From Deltaproteobacteria bacterium (GTDB lineage: Bacteria > Myxococcota_A > Polyangia > Polyangiales > JADJMO01): a stretch of DNA of 64,000 nucleotides. The translations under genes were made by a program, and so were the position numbers. Where the stretch lies: contig JACPFM010000091.1 of the NCBI GenBank assembly GCA_016182965.1, positions 1 to 64,000 of the forward strand, in the 5' to 3' direction. Positions 20,574-32,954 of the stretch are shown one piece after another. The notes under the pieces are model-generated. The model was not told the origin of the DNA, searched no databases, and worked only from the letters and a program-made list of their open reading frames with translations. Every line of letters starts with the position of its first letter. The stretch's first letter is position 1.

Positions 20574-21623
20574 TCACGGGGCCGGCAGGGTGTCGATCCA
20601 CGCCTTCACCGCGGCAAGTCCGCTCGGGTCGACCTGCTCGGTCCCGAGCATCGGCATCGCCGAACCATCCCTGCGGTTCATCCGTATGTGGATTGCGGAG
20701 CTCGCGGTGTCGCCTCCGGCGATCCGGTAGGGGATGGAGGTGAAGCGCTCGGTCTTCACGTTGACGTTCGTGAGGAAGAGCTTCGTCTTTCCGACCTCGC
20801 GCTCGCCTACGTTGAGCCGCAGCTCGCTGCCGGCAGCGACGAAGGTGAGCGTGTCGTTCGGGTTGTGGCAGCTGCCGCAGTTGGCGTGGAGGTAGCCGAG
20901 CGCCGCCGACTCGGTCGCGTCGCCGGGCACGCCCACGCCGGCCGGCGGTGCGACGGTGAGCCACGCAGTCACCGAGGCGAGCGTCGTCGGGCCGGGCGCC
21001 CCGGCCAGCTGGATCGCCGAGAACCCGAGCACGCGCCCCGGCTCGCCCTCGTGGCAGCGATGGCAGGAAGTCTCGCTCGGGACGTCGTGCGTCGTGCCGA
21101 GGACGTCGTTCGCGCCGACGGTCGACCACGTCGCCTCGGTCTGCGCGTCGTTCCACAGATAGGTGCCCATCCGGAACGAGTCCTCGCCCGTCTTCTCGAC
21201 CAGGCGCGTCTCGAGCCGCTTTTCGCCGCGCGCGAACTCCTTCCACACGCGCGTGCCCACCGGGAAGACCCAGTGGTCCATGTCGCTCGAGTCGATCTTC
21301 GAGCCCTTGGGGAGGGCGATCCATCGACGCTTCTCCGCGCCGTCGGACCACAGCTCGAAGCGCGGTCGGAACTCGGTGTTCCGCGGGTGGATCGTCTTCT
21401 TCGCGAGGTCTTCGTAGAGGTCCATAGCGGAGAGCTTCTCGGAGAACGGCACCGGCGCGGCGTCGATCGCGGTGTCGGGCGCCGCGTCGGCGGCGCCGGG
21501 CGCGCCATCAGCGACATCGGGTGTCGCATCGGGGACGTCGTTCGCCGGCGCGCTCGCGCCGTCTTCGCCGCCGCACGAACCGAGGAGGAGGGCGACCGCG
21601 AGGGCGAGCGGACGGCGGGGCAT
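20574..21623 (-). CDS. diheme cytochrome c lipoprotein (SO_2930/HNE_0200-like)
   Basis: 349 residues from ATG 21623. Lipoprotein signal MPRRPLALAVALLLGSCGG, then an Asp/Ala/Pro linker rich in DA/PD. The domain has two heme sites, CHRCH and CGSCH, and the conserved block LWSDGAEKRRWIALP with the DHWVFPVGTRVWKEF stretch. These are the features of the SO_2930-type diheme proteins. Same strand as and 220 bases upstream of the act operon. It may feed electrons into the periplasmic cytochrome pool. Substrate unknown. Confidence 0.8.
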   Translation of the reverse strand: MPRRPLALAVALLLGSCGGEDGASAPANDVPDATPDVADGAPGAADAAPDTAIDAAPVPFSEKLSAMDLYEDLAKKTIHPRNTEFRPRFELWSDGAEKRRWIALPKGSKIDSSDMDHWVFPVGTRVWKEFARGEKRLETRLVEKTGEDSFRMGTYLWNDAQTEATWSTVGANDVLGTTHDVPSETSCHRCHEGEPGRVLGFSAIQLAGAPGPTTLASVTAWLTVAPPAGVGVPGDATESAALGYLHANCGSCHNPNDTLTFVAAGSELRLNVGEREVGKTKLFLTNVNVKTERFTSIPYRIAGGDTASSAIHIRMNRRDGSAMPMLGTEQVDPSGLAAVKAWIDTLPAP

Positions 21624-21740
21624 GCGGGGAGTGTAGGGAGGGCGACGGCACGGTCCACGCGTGCATGCTCGGCGCAAACGCAAGAAAGCGCGCGAGAGGA
21701 GCGCGTCGGGCGGGCGCGAGCGCGAGAAGCGCGGGCGGGA

Positions 21741-21860
21741 CGCGAACGCGAACGCGGGGGCGAACGCGGACGCGAACGCGCACGCGAACGCGAACGGAAC
21801 GCGCACGCGAACGCGGGGGCGGACGCGAACGCGGCGGCGAACGCGAACGCGGGGGCGACG
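21741..21860. repeat. degenerate GCGAAC hexanucleotide tract
   Basis: Within the 426-base gap 21624-22049, a run of GCGAAC units is interspersed with GCGCAC, GCGGAC and GCGGGG variants. Nothing else in the gap is recognisable apart from the leader of the transposase-like gene at 22050. The same motif recurs as a cleaner tract at 26290-26393. Confidence 0.85.
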
Positions 21861-22049
21861 CAGCGCAGGCGGCGGACTCGCCAACGCGGAGGAGGAGGCG
21901 AGGGGCGGACGTGGTCATCGACGGCGAGGGCGCGAGGACGACGCGTCGACGCCGCTCGGGCACGCTGCAGGACCTTGGCGACCGGAGACCTTGGTGCGTG
22001 CGTTTGCGCTGGTTTCTTCGAGGCGGACGTGATATGTGCCGTATTCAAG

Positions 22050-22742
22050 ATGCGACGGCGCGCGCGACCCGTTCAGCTCGATCTGCCGATGCACCGCCAC
22101 GGCGGCGCGCGGAAGGGCGCGGGGCGTCCTGCGCGCTCGACGCGCGTGTCGCACGGGGCCCGGCCTCGGTTCGGTGGCAGGCCCACGCCGCTCCACGTCA
22201 CCGTTCGCATGGCCAAGGGGGTATGGAACCTCCGCAGCCAGCGCGGCTTCCGCTGCGTCGAGCAGGCGCTCGCCGCCGAGCGTGACCGCGGCGCGCTGCG
22301 CGTGGTGCACTTCTCGGTGCAGGGAAACCACCTCCACCTCGTCATCGAGGCCGACAGCGACCGCTCGCTCTCGCGACGCATGCAGGGGTTCGGCGTGCGC
22401 CTCGCCCGGCGCGTGAACGCGATGATGGGGCGCGGCGGCGGGCGCGTGCTCGGCGATCGCTACCACGCGCGCATCCTCCGCTCCCCGCGCGAGGTGCACC
22501 GCGCGATCGCCTACGTGCTCTTGAATCACGTGAAGCACAGCGCGCAGGCCGGGCGGGTCGGCATCGAGGTCGACCCGTTCTCGTCCGGCGCCACGTTCGA
22601 GCACTTCCGGTCCCCGGTGAGGCGCCCGACCTTCACCGCCGGCACCGGACCACCTCCTCTATCGCGCCCGCAGTCGTGGCTGCTCCGGACGGGCTGGCTG
22701 CGTCACGGTCCGATCTCGCCGGTCCGCGCGTCGGCCGGTTGA
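22050..22742 (+). CDS. RAYT-like IS200/IS605-family (Y1) HUH transposase
   Basis: 230 residues from ATG 22050. After a basic head with GGARKGAGR, the Y1 domain runs from about residue 55 (PLHVTVRMA) to 160. The HUH metal site is in QGNHLHLVIE and the candidate catalytic Tyr in REVHRAIAYVLLNHVKH. Single-copy REP-associated tyrosine transposases of this type are common in Myxococcota genomes and lack the TnpB partner, as here. No terminal inverted repeats typical of IS elements are visible, but a GCGAAC repeat tract lies about 190 bases upstream. Confidence 0.8.
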   Translation: MRRRARPVQLDLPMHRHGGARKGAGRPARSTRVSHGARPRFGGRPTPLHVTVRMAKGVWNLRSQRGFRCVEQALAAERDRGALRVVHFSVQGNHLHLVIEADSDRSLSRRMQGFGVRLARRVNAMMGRGGGRVLGDRYHARILRSPREVHRAIAYVLLNHVKHSAQAGRVGIEVDPFSSGATFEHFRSPVRRPTFTAGTGPPPLSRPQSWLLRTGWLRHGPISPVRASAG

Positions 22743-22758
22743 CGGCCGCGGTCACGCC

Positions 22759-23982
22759 TCAGGGCGCCGGCTCGAGCGCGAACCTCCGCTCCTCGCAGCC
22801 GTACGCGGTCGGCGACAGCTCGATCAGGGTGTGCAGCGGCACGTCGAGGTGCGGGCAGACCTCCGGCGGCCAGTTCATGAAGTACGCGTAGAGCGCGCGC
22901 ACCACCGCGTTGTGGCCGACGAGCAGGACGGGGCGCACCTGCCGCTCGAGATCGATGATCACCGGCTCGAGCCGCTGGATCACGTCTTCGTACGACTCGC
23001 CGCGCGGGTACCGGTAGCGCAGCTTGTCGCGCGCGCGGGCCTGGTACTCGTCGGGCATCTGCTTCTCGATCTCCTGGTAGGTCATCCCCTCGCAGCTACC
23101 GGCGTGGATCTCGTCGAGCGCGCGCAGCGAGAACTTGTCCCAGGCGGTGTGCCGGGCCGTCTGGATCGAGCGCTTGAGCGTGCTCGTCCACACGACCGGC
23201 GTCGGATCGTCCCCCTCGGCGCGCTTCTCGAGGAAGCGGGCGAGCGCGCGCGCGTAGCCCTCGCCGCGGGTGCTCAGATCGGGGTTGCCGCCGATGCGCC
23301 CGGCGAGGTTGTAGAGGCTCTCGCCGTGCCGGGTGAGCCACACCACGCGCTGGCTGGCGTGCGTGTTCAGCAGGAACGACACGAGCCGGCTCTGGAGGTG
23401 CCCCTCCACGCGGTGCGCGACGAGCTTCTCGCCGAGGTCGATCAGCTTGACGTAGCTGCCCTCGTCGTCGGCGACCGGCTCGTAGACCCGCTGGTAGTGC
23501 GCGATTCGGGCGCGGAAATCGTCGGCGGCGGCCTCCGGATCCATGCCGTCGTAGTCCGGCGACATCAGCTTGGTCTGCCGGATGTTCGCCTCGATCACCT
23601 CGGGGTCGTCGCAGATGGACTCGACGAAGATGACCTCGACCCCGACCGCCTGGCAGCGGGCCGCGACCAGCGCGCGCTGGGTGCGGGCGGTGTTGGTGGC
23701 GTCGTAGATCCCGACGGCGCCGTCGCCGCGGAGCCAGTGGAGCATGTCCTCGATCGCTTCCCCGGCGACGCGCCGGCGCGCCTCGAGGCCGTCGGGGTTG
23801 TCCGGATCGAAGAACGACGCGGGCTGCGCCGCGCCGAGGCGAGCGCGTCTGTAGCTGCCCACGTTGAAGACGCGGGTGCGATGTCCGAGCCAGGAGAGGT
23901 AGCGAGCCAGCTTGCGCGCGAGGTGGGTCTTGCCTCGAGCGGGCAGGCCGACCATCACGAGCACGAGCTTCCGGTCGTGCAC
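22759..23982 (-). CDS. bifunctional 6-phosphofructo-2-kinase/fructose-2,6-bisphosphatase, eukaryotic type
   Basis: 407 residues from GTG 23982. The kinase half has Walker A GLPARGKT (residues 12-19), FNVGSYRR, FFDPDNPDG, DATNT and FVESICDDPEVIEANI. The phosphatase half has RHGESLYNLAGRIGG, the CEGMTYQEI acid region, RYPRGESYEDVIQRLEPVI and the second His in VGHNAVVRAL. Every block and the order match animal/plant PFKFB. It makes and breaks fructose-2,6-bisphosphate, an allosteric signal in eukaryotes; its bacterial targets are unknown. Divergent from the arginine decarboxylase gene. Confidence 0.92.
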   Translation of the reverse strand: MHDRKLVLVMVGLPARGKTHLARKLARYLSWLGHRTRVFNVGSYRRARLGAAQPASFFDPDNPDGLEARRRVAGEAIEDMLHWLRGDGAVGIYDATNTARTQRALVAARCQAVGVEVIFVESICDDPEVIEANIRQTKLMSPDYDGMDPEAAADDFRARIAHYQRVYEPVADDEGSYVKLIDLGEKLVAHRVEGHLQSRLVSFLLNTHASQRVVWLTRHGESLYNLAGRIGGNPDLSTRGEGYARALARFLEKRAEGDDPTPVVWTSTLKRSIQTARHTAWDKFSLRALDEIHAGSCEGMTYQEIEKQMPDEYQARARDKLRYRYPRGESYEDVIQRLEPVIIDLERQVRPVLLVGHNAVVRALYAYFMNWPPEVCPHLDVPLHTLIELSPTAYGCEERRFALEPAP

Positions 23983-24294
23983 GCGCCGATTGTCGCATCG
24001 TCGCGCCGGAAATCCGATGCTGTCATTGCTGCCAGGTCCGGTCGGGGCGGCGCCCGACCGGCGCCGACGCGCCCGGAGGCGCCCGTGGAGGGCGCGCGCG
24101 GCGCCGGAGGCATCCCCCCCCGGGTGGCGTTCGCGGTGCCGCCGACGGCGCGCGGCGGGGGCGCGCGCGGCGGGCGCCACCCCGCGGACACTGGACCTCA
24201 CCTCGTCGCGCGTGCGCCTCGCGCGGAAAGTCGTGGCGCGTCACTTGACGCGGGGGCCGAGTTCTCAATCATTGCGCCGCAGGAGCGCCCCACC
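23983..24294. promoter_or_regulatory. divergent intergenic region, PFKFB-like / arginine decarboxylase
   Basis: This 312-base stretch separates two divergent genes and should hold both promoters. I see several Gly/Ala-rich GC tracts and short inverted repeats (GCCGCCGACGGCG near 24140) but no clear -35/-10 pair or RNA element. The arginine decarboxylase ribosome site AGGAG lies at 24281-24285. Confidence 0.3.
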
Positions 24295-26289
24295 TTGAAC
24301 GAACGCACCGTCGCTGATGCACTCGAGCACCCGCCCGCCAACGACTCTGCGCACGAGGAGAAGGCGTGGAGCGTCAACGACGCCAAACGGCTGTACATGA
24401 TCGACCGCTGGGGAGGCGGGTACTTCGACGTCAACGACGAAGGGAACGTCACCGTCGCCCCGCTGCAGTCCCGCGGCGGCAAGGTCGTGCTGCACGACGT
24501 GGTGCGCGCCGCCATCCGCGACGAGGGGCTCCGCGCGCCGCTGATCATCCGCTTCCAGGACATGCTGCACCACCGCGTGCGCGTCCTGAACGAGGCGTTC
24601 AACCGCGCGATCGTCGAGAACAAGTACCGCGGCAGCTACCGCGGGGTGTTCCCGATCAAGGTCAACCAGCTGCGCGAGGTCGTCGGCGAGATCCTCGAAG
24701 CGGGCCGCCCCTTCCATTACGGCATCGAGGTCGGGAGCAAGCCCGAGATCTTCGCCGGCCTCGCCGTCCATACCGACAACGAGTCGCTCATCGTCTGCAA
24801 CGGCTACAAGGACGACGCGTTCATCCGCATCGCCCTGCTCGGCCGCAAGCTCGGCAAGAAGGTCATCCTCATCGCCGAGAAGCTCTCCGAGGTCCGCGCC
24901 ATCGTGCGCATCGCCAAGGAGATCGGCGTCGAGCCCGAGATCGGCGTCCGCGTGCGCCTCCAGGCCAAGGGCGCCGGCAAGTGGGCGGAGTCGGGCGGCG
25001 AGCGCGCCAAGTTCGGCCTCACCACGAGCGAGATCCTCGAGGCGGCGGCCATCCTGCGCGAGAACGGGATGAGCAACGCCTTCAAGCTCGTCCACTTCCA
25101 CGTCGGCTCGCAGGTCCCTGACATCCTCATCGTCAAGCGCGCCGTGCGCGAGGCCGCCCGCTACTACGCGAAGCTCCGTCGCCTCGGCCACCCCGTCGAG
25201 TACCTCGACGTCGGTGGCGGCCTCGCGGTCGACTACGACGGCTCGCGCTCGACCTCCGACGCCTCGATGAACTACTCGGTCGAGGAGTACGCGCGCGACA
25301 TCATCTGGAACGTCGCCGACATCTGCGACGAAGAGCGCGTGCCGCACCCGCACATCGTCAGCGAGTCGGGTCGCGCGGTCGTCGCGCACCACGCGGTGCT
25401 CGTCGTCGAGGCGTTCGGCGCCGTCGAGCGCACCGCGCGCGACTTCGCCCCGCAGGCCTCCGATCACAAGCTGATCCGCTCGATCAACGAGATCAAGGAG
25501 GCGCTCAACGAGCGCACGCTCAACGAGACGTGGCACGACCTGCTCCAGGTGAAGGAGGAGGCCGACAAGCTCTTCGAGGTCGGGCTGCTCGAGCTCGACG
25601 TCAAGGCGCACGTCGAGACGGTGTTCTGGCAGACCACCGAGAACATCCGCGAGATCATCGCCAAGCTCGATCGCAGCCAGGTGCCCGACGATCTCGTCGA
25701 CATCGACCAGCGGCTGTACAACCAGCACATCTGCAACTTCTCGGTGTTCCAGTCGCTGCTCGATCACTGGGCGTTCGGCGCGCTGTTCCCGGTCGCGCCG
25801 ATCCACCGCCTCAACGAGAAGCCGACGATGGAGTCGACGCTCGTCGACATCACCTGCGACTCCGACGGCAAGGTCGCCAAGTTCATCGACGCCGACAAGC
25901 CGGAGCGCGACACGCTGCCGCTGCACGCGCTCGATGCGCAGGCCGGCCCCTACTACCTCGGCATCTTCCTGGCGGGCGCCTACCAGGACATCATGGGCGA
26001 CATCCACAACCTCTTCGGCCGCGTGAACGAGGTCCACGTGTTCCTCGACGAGGACGAGGAGTGCGGCTACTACCTCGAGGAGACGATCTCGGGGAACACG
26101 ATCGCCGAGGTCCTCAAGATGACCCAGTACGAGACGCCCGATCTCGCGTCTCGCGTGAAGCAGCAGGTCGACGCGACGATCAAGCAGGATCGCCTCAAGC
26201 CGACCGAGGGCATGCGCCTGCTCGCGGAGTACGAGCGCGGGCTGAAGGACACGACCTACCTGAGCCTCGACGTCGATCGGCGATCGTAG
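24295..26289 (+). CDS. speA: biosynthetic arginine decarboxylase
   Basis: 664 residues. I chose TTG 24295 because AGGAG sits nine bases upstream and the family needs the preceding residues of the AWSVNDAKRLYMIDRWGGGYF start; the next ATG (24399) would cut into the domain. PLP Lys is in VFPIKVNQLREVV. Other family blocks are YGIEVGSKPE, LVHFHVGSQ, LDVGGGLAVDYDGS, IVSESGRAVVAHH and the late GNTIAEVL. Converts arginine to agmatine plus CO2 in the first step of putrescine/spermidine synthesis; cytosolic. No other polyamine gene is next to it. Confidence 0.95.
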   Translation: MNERTVADALEHPPANDSAHEEKAWSVNDAKRLYMIDRWGGGYFDVNDEGNVTVAPLQSRGGKVVLHDVVRAAIRDEGLRAPLIIRFQDMLHHRVRVLNEAFNRAIVENKYRGSYRGVFPIKVNQLREVVGEILEAGRPFHYGIEVGSKPEIFAGLAVHTDNESLIVCNGYKDDAFIRIALLGRKLGKKVILIAEKLSEVRAIVRIAKEIGVEPEIGVRVRLQAKGAGKWAESGGERAKFGLTTSEILEAAAILRENGMSNAFKLVHFHVGSQVPDILIVKRAVREAARYYAKLRRLGHPVEYLDVGGGLAVDYDGSRSTSDASMNYSVEEYARDIIWNVADICDEERVPHPHIVSESGRAVVAHHAVLVVEAFGAVERTARDFAPQASDHKLIRSINEIKEALNERTLNETWHDLLQVKEEADKLFEVGLLELDVKAHVETVFWQTTENIREIIAKLDRSQVPDDLVDIDQRLYNQHICNFSVFQSLLDHWAFGALFPVAPIHRLNEKPTMESTLVDITCDSDGKVAKFIDADKPERDTLPLHALDAQAGPYYLGIFLAGAYQDIMGDIHNLFGRVNEVHVFLDEDEECGYYLEETISGNTIAEVLKMTQYETPDLASRVKQQVDATIKQDRLKPTEGMRLLAEYERGLKDTTYLSLDVDRRS

Positions 26290-26393
26290 ACGCGAACGCG
26301 AACGCGAACGCGAACGCGAACGCGAACGCGAACGCGCACGCGAACGCGCAGGCGCACGCGCACGCGCACGCGCACGGGCATGCGCACGGGCAG
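26290..26393. repeat. GCGAAC/GCGCAC hexanucleotide tandem tract
   Basis: Seven perfect GCGAAC units start at 26292, then GCGCAC-type units with GCGCAG, GGGCAT and GGGCAG variants run to about 26393. The tract begins directly after the speA stop. The two adjoining motif classes differ by one base (A to C), suggesting slippage followed by point change. Confidence 0.9.
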
Positions 26394-26426
26394 GGGCGCC
26401 GGCATGGCTCATGCTCGCGGGGAGGC

Positions 26427-27320
26427 ATGCGCGGCTTCTTCTTGGCTTCGTTCGCGGTCGCCACGACGCTCGTCGCCGCTCCTGCGCGCGCCGAATATCC
26501 CGTCGACGGCGGGACGACGTGCGCCTGGACGCGACCCGCGCTCGCCGCGGTGCTGCCCGCCAACGTCCCCGGGCTGCCGTTCCCCGACGGGCGAACCGCC
26601 CTGCTGACAAAGGTGTCGCTGACGGATCAGGCTGGCACAGCGGTCGCGACACGGTTGATCGCTGACGGCACCGACGACATGGTGCTCGCGATCGACGCGC
26701 CGTTGCGGGAGGGCGAGCGCTACACGGTGCAGTGGAGCGATCAGTGCGCCGTGGACCGGAAGGAGTCGTTCACGGCCGGCCCGGCGCGCCCGCTGCCGAC
26801 CCGCGCGGGCGAGCTGGTGATCGGGCCGCTCAAGGCGACCTGCAGTGACGTGCCCGGAAGGTGGACGGTCGATCGCACCGTCTCCTTCGACGCCGACGGG
26901 GCGGTGGTCTCGTTCCTCGCGGTCAGCAAGGGCCAGCTCCTCGTCTACGGTGAGCCGGCGGGCGATTTTCGCGCGGGGTGGGGCGGCATCCGTCTTGGCT
27001 CCGCCTTGGGAGCGCTCGAGGCGCAGTGCCCCGGTGCGAGCGCGAGCCCCCGCCTCTCGCTGCGCGTTCGGGTCGCGAACGGACCGACCCTGGTGACGCC
27101 GGAGGTCGAGACCAGCTTCTGGTGCGAACCGAGCGCGCCGCAGGAGTGCCTCACGGCCGACGAGATGCCGACGGTCCGCACCGGCACGGCCGACGGCTGC
27201 GCGTGCACGGCGCCGCGGGCCTCCGCCTCGGCGTGGCCGGCGGTGCTGTTCGCTCTGTCGCTGGTCATGGGCGCCAAGCTCCGAGCACGGCCTCCGGGTG
27301 AGGCCACCAAGCGAACCTAA
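26427..27320 (+). CDS. exported protein with C-terminal membrane helix, unknown
   Basis: 297 residues. Ribosome site GGGGAGG directly precedes ATG 26427. Signal peptide MRGFFLASFAVATTLVAAPARA. The mature part has six or so Cys in pairs (TTCAW, DQCAV, ATCSDV, AQCPG, FWCEP-QECL, DGCACT) and ends with a helix (ASAWPAVLFALSLVMGA) and basic tail, as in cell-surface sorted myxobacterial proteins. The segment after the signal resembles the Ig-like domains found in such proteins, but I cannot name the family. Confidence 0.75.
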   Translation: MRGFFLASFAVATTLVAAPARAEYPVDGGTTCAWTRPALAAVLPANVPGLPFPDGRTALLTKVSLTDQAGTAVATRLIADGTDDMVLAIDAPLREGERYTVQWSDQCAVDRKESFTAGPARPLPTRAGELVIGPLKATCSDVPGRWTVDRTVSFDADGAVVSFLAVSKGQLLVYGEPAGDFRAGWGGIRLGSALGALEAQCPGASASPRLSLRVRVANGPTLVTPEVETSFWCEPSAPQECLTADEMPTVRTGTADGCACTAPRASASAWPAVLFALSLVMGAKLRARPPGEATKRT

Positions 27321-27416
27321 GGATACGATACGTTCCACAATCGATCGCTCCGTATTGGTACGCGCTAATCCTGCGCACCTTGCGCAAGCGGCGCGCGCTG
27401 CGGGAAGTGACTTGTC

Positions 27417-28226
27417 GTGCTGTGCGCGATTTGCGTGGTGGCGCGCTGTTTGCGTTGCGGCCGCGCCGTGTCCGGCGCAGCCTTTTCGCCAGAGGAGATC
27501 TCCGACCTCGCCGCACGTTTTCGTCACGCACGGCGCGCGGCGCTCCGCGCGGTGCTCGCCGACGCGAATGAGGCCGAATCCGAGGAGACTCTGCTGGCAC
27601 GGGCGCTCGCCGAAGCTGACTCACCGAAGATCGAGCGCCGCGTGTTCGAGAACTGCCTGGCGCTCGGAGAAGGGTTCGCGCGGTTCTACGGCGCAACTCT
27701 TTCGCTGGCCGATCTCCCCGGCGTGCTGCCGGAGCTCGATTCGCCGTGCCTCGACGGCGTGTTCGCGGTGCCCGGTGCAGATCCTGCGCTGACGCTCCTG
27801 CGCGAAGGCTGCTCATCGCCGCACAACGGCCGAGTCTGCTCGTATTGGCGTGAGGCGATCCAAGGACTGGTGCTCGGCGTCACCGGTGGCGTGATCACCG
27901 CGCGCCACGAGAGCCGAGGCGGGGGCAACGAGCGCTGCGTCGACGTGTTCCACGTCGACCCTCTGAGCCCGCGACGTTTCGGCCCCATCCCCGACGACGC
28001 GCGGGACGCGCTCGCGGCGGTGCACCGGCTCGCGAGAGCCTTCGACAGCTCGATCGATCTCGACTTCCTCGGGATCAACGAGTCGGTCCTGCACTACCGC
28101 GTGCGGCGTCGCGACCTGGCCGGTGACTTCTCGGTATCCGCGCTCGTCGAGCGCAGCGTGCGTCGGCTCCTGCCGCACCTCTCGGTCCGCGAGGTGACGG
28201 ATCGCGCAGTCCTCGCTGCCGTGTGA
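27417..28226 (+). CDS. unknown protein upstream of the molybdoenzyme operon
   Basis: 269 residues from GTG 27417; the start is uncertain (ATG/GTG choices are few). The first 15 residues hold four Cys (CAIC-CLRC), which looks like a metal knuckle if this start is right. The body has LGEGFARFYGATLSLADLP, CSSPHNGRVCSYWREAIQGLVLG and GGGNERCVDVFHVD. The last block loosely recalls the ligand-binding V4R/methanogen-output type domains but this is not safe. It sits 93 bases before the alpha subunit gene in the same direction and may be a sensor or maturation factor for it. Confidence 0.6.
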   Translation: MLCAICVVARCLRCGRAVSGAAFSPEEISDLAARFRHARRAALRAVLADANEAESEETLLARALAEADSPKIERRVFENCLALGEGFARFYGATLSLADLPGVLPELDSPCLDGVFAVPGADPALTLLREGCSSPHNGRVCSYWREAIQGLVLGVTGGVITARHESRGGGNERCVDVFHVDPLSPRRFGPIPDDARDALAAVHRLARAFDSSIDLDFLGINESVLHYRVRRRDLAGDFSVSALVERSVRRLLPHLSVREVTDRAVLAAV

Positions 28227-28319
28227 GCGCTGACAAGCGTCATATACACGCCGCGAAATACGTGGCGTCTTGCGCGATTTTTCCGCCAGGGCCCGTCGGC
28301 CCATCGCTCGGGAGGGTGA
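28227..28319 (+). promoter_or_regulatory. leader of the molybdoenzyme operon with short inverted repeats
   Basis: The 93-base gap holds TGAC-N4-GTCA at 28231-28242, a TATACA that could serve as -10 at 28243-28248, and ACGCC-N11-GGCGT arms at 28248-28268. The ribosome site GGAGG is at 28311-28315, four bases before the ATG. No good -35 is seen. These are candidates only. Confidence 0.35.
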
Positions 28320-31790
<3,471 letters not shown>

Positions 31791-31803
31791 GAAAGGCGCA
31801 CCC

Positions 31804-32940
31804 ATGTCGAAAGTGAAGAACTGGCACCTGAAGCGAGAAGTCGAATACCCGTACGACGAGAGCCGCCCCAAGAAGCAGTGGGCGATCATCTTCGATCTCA
31901 ACAAGTGCATCGCCTGCCAGACGTGCACGCTCGCGTGCAAGACCACCTGGACCAGCGGCAAGGGCCAGGAGTACATGTTCTGGAACAACGTCGAGAGCAA
32001 GCCGTACGGCGGCTACCCTCTCGCGTGGGATCTCCGGGTGCTCGAGAAGCTCGGGCGACAGGAGTGGAGCGAGAAGGGCGAGTACCTGGGCAAGACGTTG
32101 ATCGAGGCGTCGCCCGCGCACGAGCGCGTCCTGCACTTTGCGCCGACCGACGAGGACTGGATGTACCCGAACGTCGGTGAGGACGACTGCGCGGGCGCGA
32201 AGGTCGAGGGCGGGGGGCACATCGGCGCGCTGCCGCACGACAAGTGGTTCTTCTACCTTCCGCGCACCTGCGCGCACTGCACGTACCCGGCGTGCCTCGC
32301 CGCCTGCCCGCGCAAGGCCATCTACAAGCGGCCGGAGGACGGCATCGTCCTCATCGATCAGACCCGCTGCAAGGGCTACGGCGAGTGCGTGCGCGCCTGC
32401 CCGTACAAGAAGTCGATGTACAACCCGCACACGCGCACCAGCGAGAAGTGCGTGGGCTGCTATCCGGCCGTCGAGCAGGGAATCCAGCCGCAGTGCGTCG
32501 TCAACTGCATCGGCAAGATCCGCGTGATGGGCTTCGTCAGTCCGGAGGGCAAGGCGCGCGACGACAACCCGATCGACTTCCTCGTGCACAAGCTCGGGCT
32601 CGCGCTGCCGTACTACCCGCAGTTCGGCACCGAGCCGAACATCTACTACATCCCGCCGATCCACGCCGATCGCGAGTACCTCAAGCAGATGTTCGGGCCG
32701 AAGGTCGAGGCGGCGATCGAGAAGTACAAGAAGCTCGCCGACGATCCCGTCGCCCACGGGCTGCTCTGTCTCATCGGCAGCAGCGATCGGATCATCCATC
32801 GGTTCGCCGTCGACAAGGGGGTCGCCGCCGGGTTCGACGAGGCCGGCGCCGAGATCGTCCGCGTACCCGTGGTCGAGGCCGTCATCGAGCGAGCTGCGTA
32901 CGACGCCAAGATCGGCGCGATCCGCAACAACACGCCGTGA
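31804..32940 (+). CDS. type II molybdoenzyme iron-sulfur beta subunit
   Basis: 378 residues, no signal peptide, so it would be co-exported with the Tat-tagged alpha. Four cluster motifs: CIACQTCTLACK, CAHCTYPACLAACP, CKGYGECVRACP and CVGC with QCVVNCIG. In the third, Tyr replaces the second Cys, at the place where NarH has Trp; this is the sign of a [3Fe-4S] cluster, so three [4Fe-4S] and one [3Fe-4S] are predicted. The stretch YLPRTCAHCTYPACLAACPR and KSMYNPHTRTSEKC match NarH/EbdB. Starts 13 bases after the alpha gene. Passes electrons from alpha to the heme-b gamma subunit. Confidence 0.93.
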   Translation: MSKVKNWHLKREVEYPYDESRPKKQWAIIFDLNKCIACQTCTLACKTTWTSGKGQEYMFWNNVESKPYGGYPLAWDLRVLEKLGRQEWSEKGEYLGKTLIEASPAHERVLHFAPTDEDWMYPNVGEDDCAGAKVEGGGHIGALPHDKWFFYLPRTCAHCTYPACLAACPRKAIYKRPEDGIVLIDQTRCKGYGECVRACPYKKSMYNPHTRTSEKCVGCYPAVEQGIQPQCVVNCIGKIRVMGFVSPEGKARDDNPIDFLVHKLGLALPYYPQFGTEPNIYYIPPIHADREYLKQMFGPKVEAAIEKYKKLADDPVAHGLLCLIGSSDRIIHRFAVDKGVAAGFDEAGAEIVRVPVVEAVIERAAYDAKIGAIRNNTP

Positions 32941-32954
32941 GGGAGGAAAGGGTC

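Noticed and set aside
21741..21860. Hexanucleotide tract as a possible CRISPR array
   Set aside because: Units are 6 bases with no spacers and no cas genes nearby.
22759..23982. Separate adenylate kinase-like and phosphoglycerate mutase genes
   Set aside because: One open frame carries both parts with the PFKFB linker blocks in order; there is no stop or start between them.
24265..26652. Long frame opposite speA running into the hexanucleotide tract
   Set aside because: Arg/Leu/Val/Asp shadow of speA; the region over the tract reads as simple repeats (ARARARA, SRSRSR) with no family signal.
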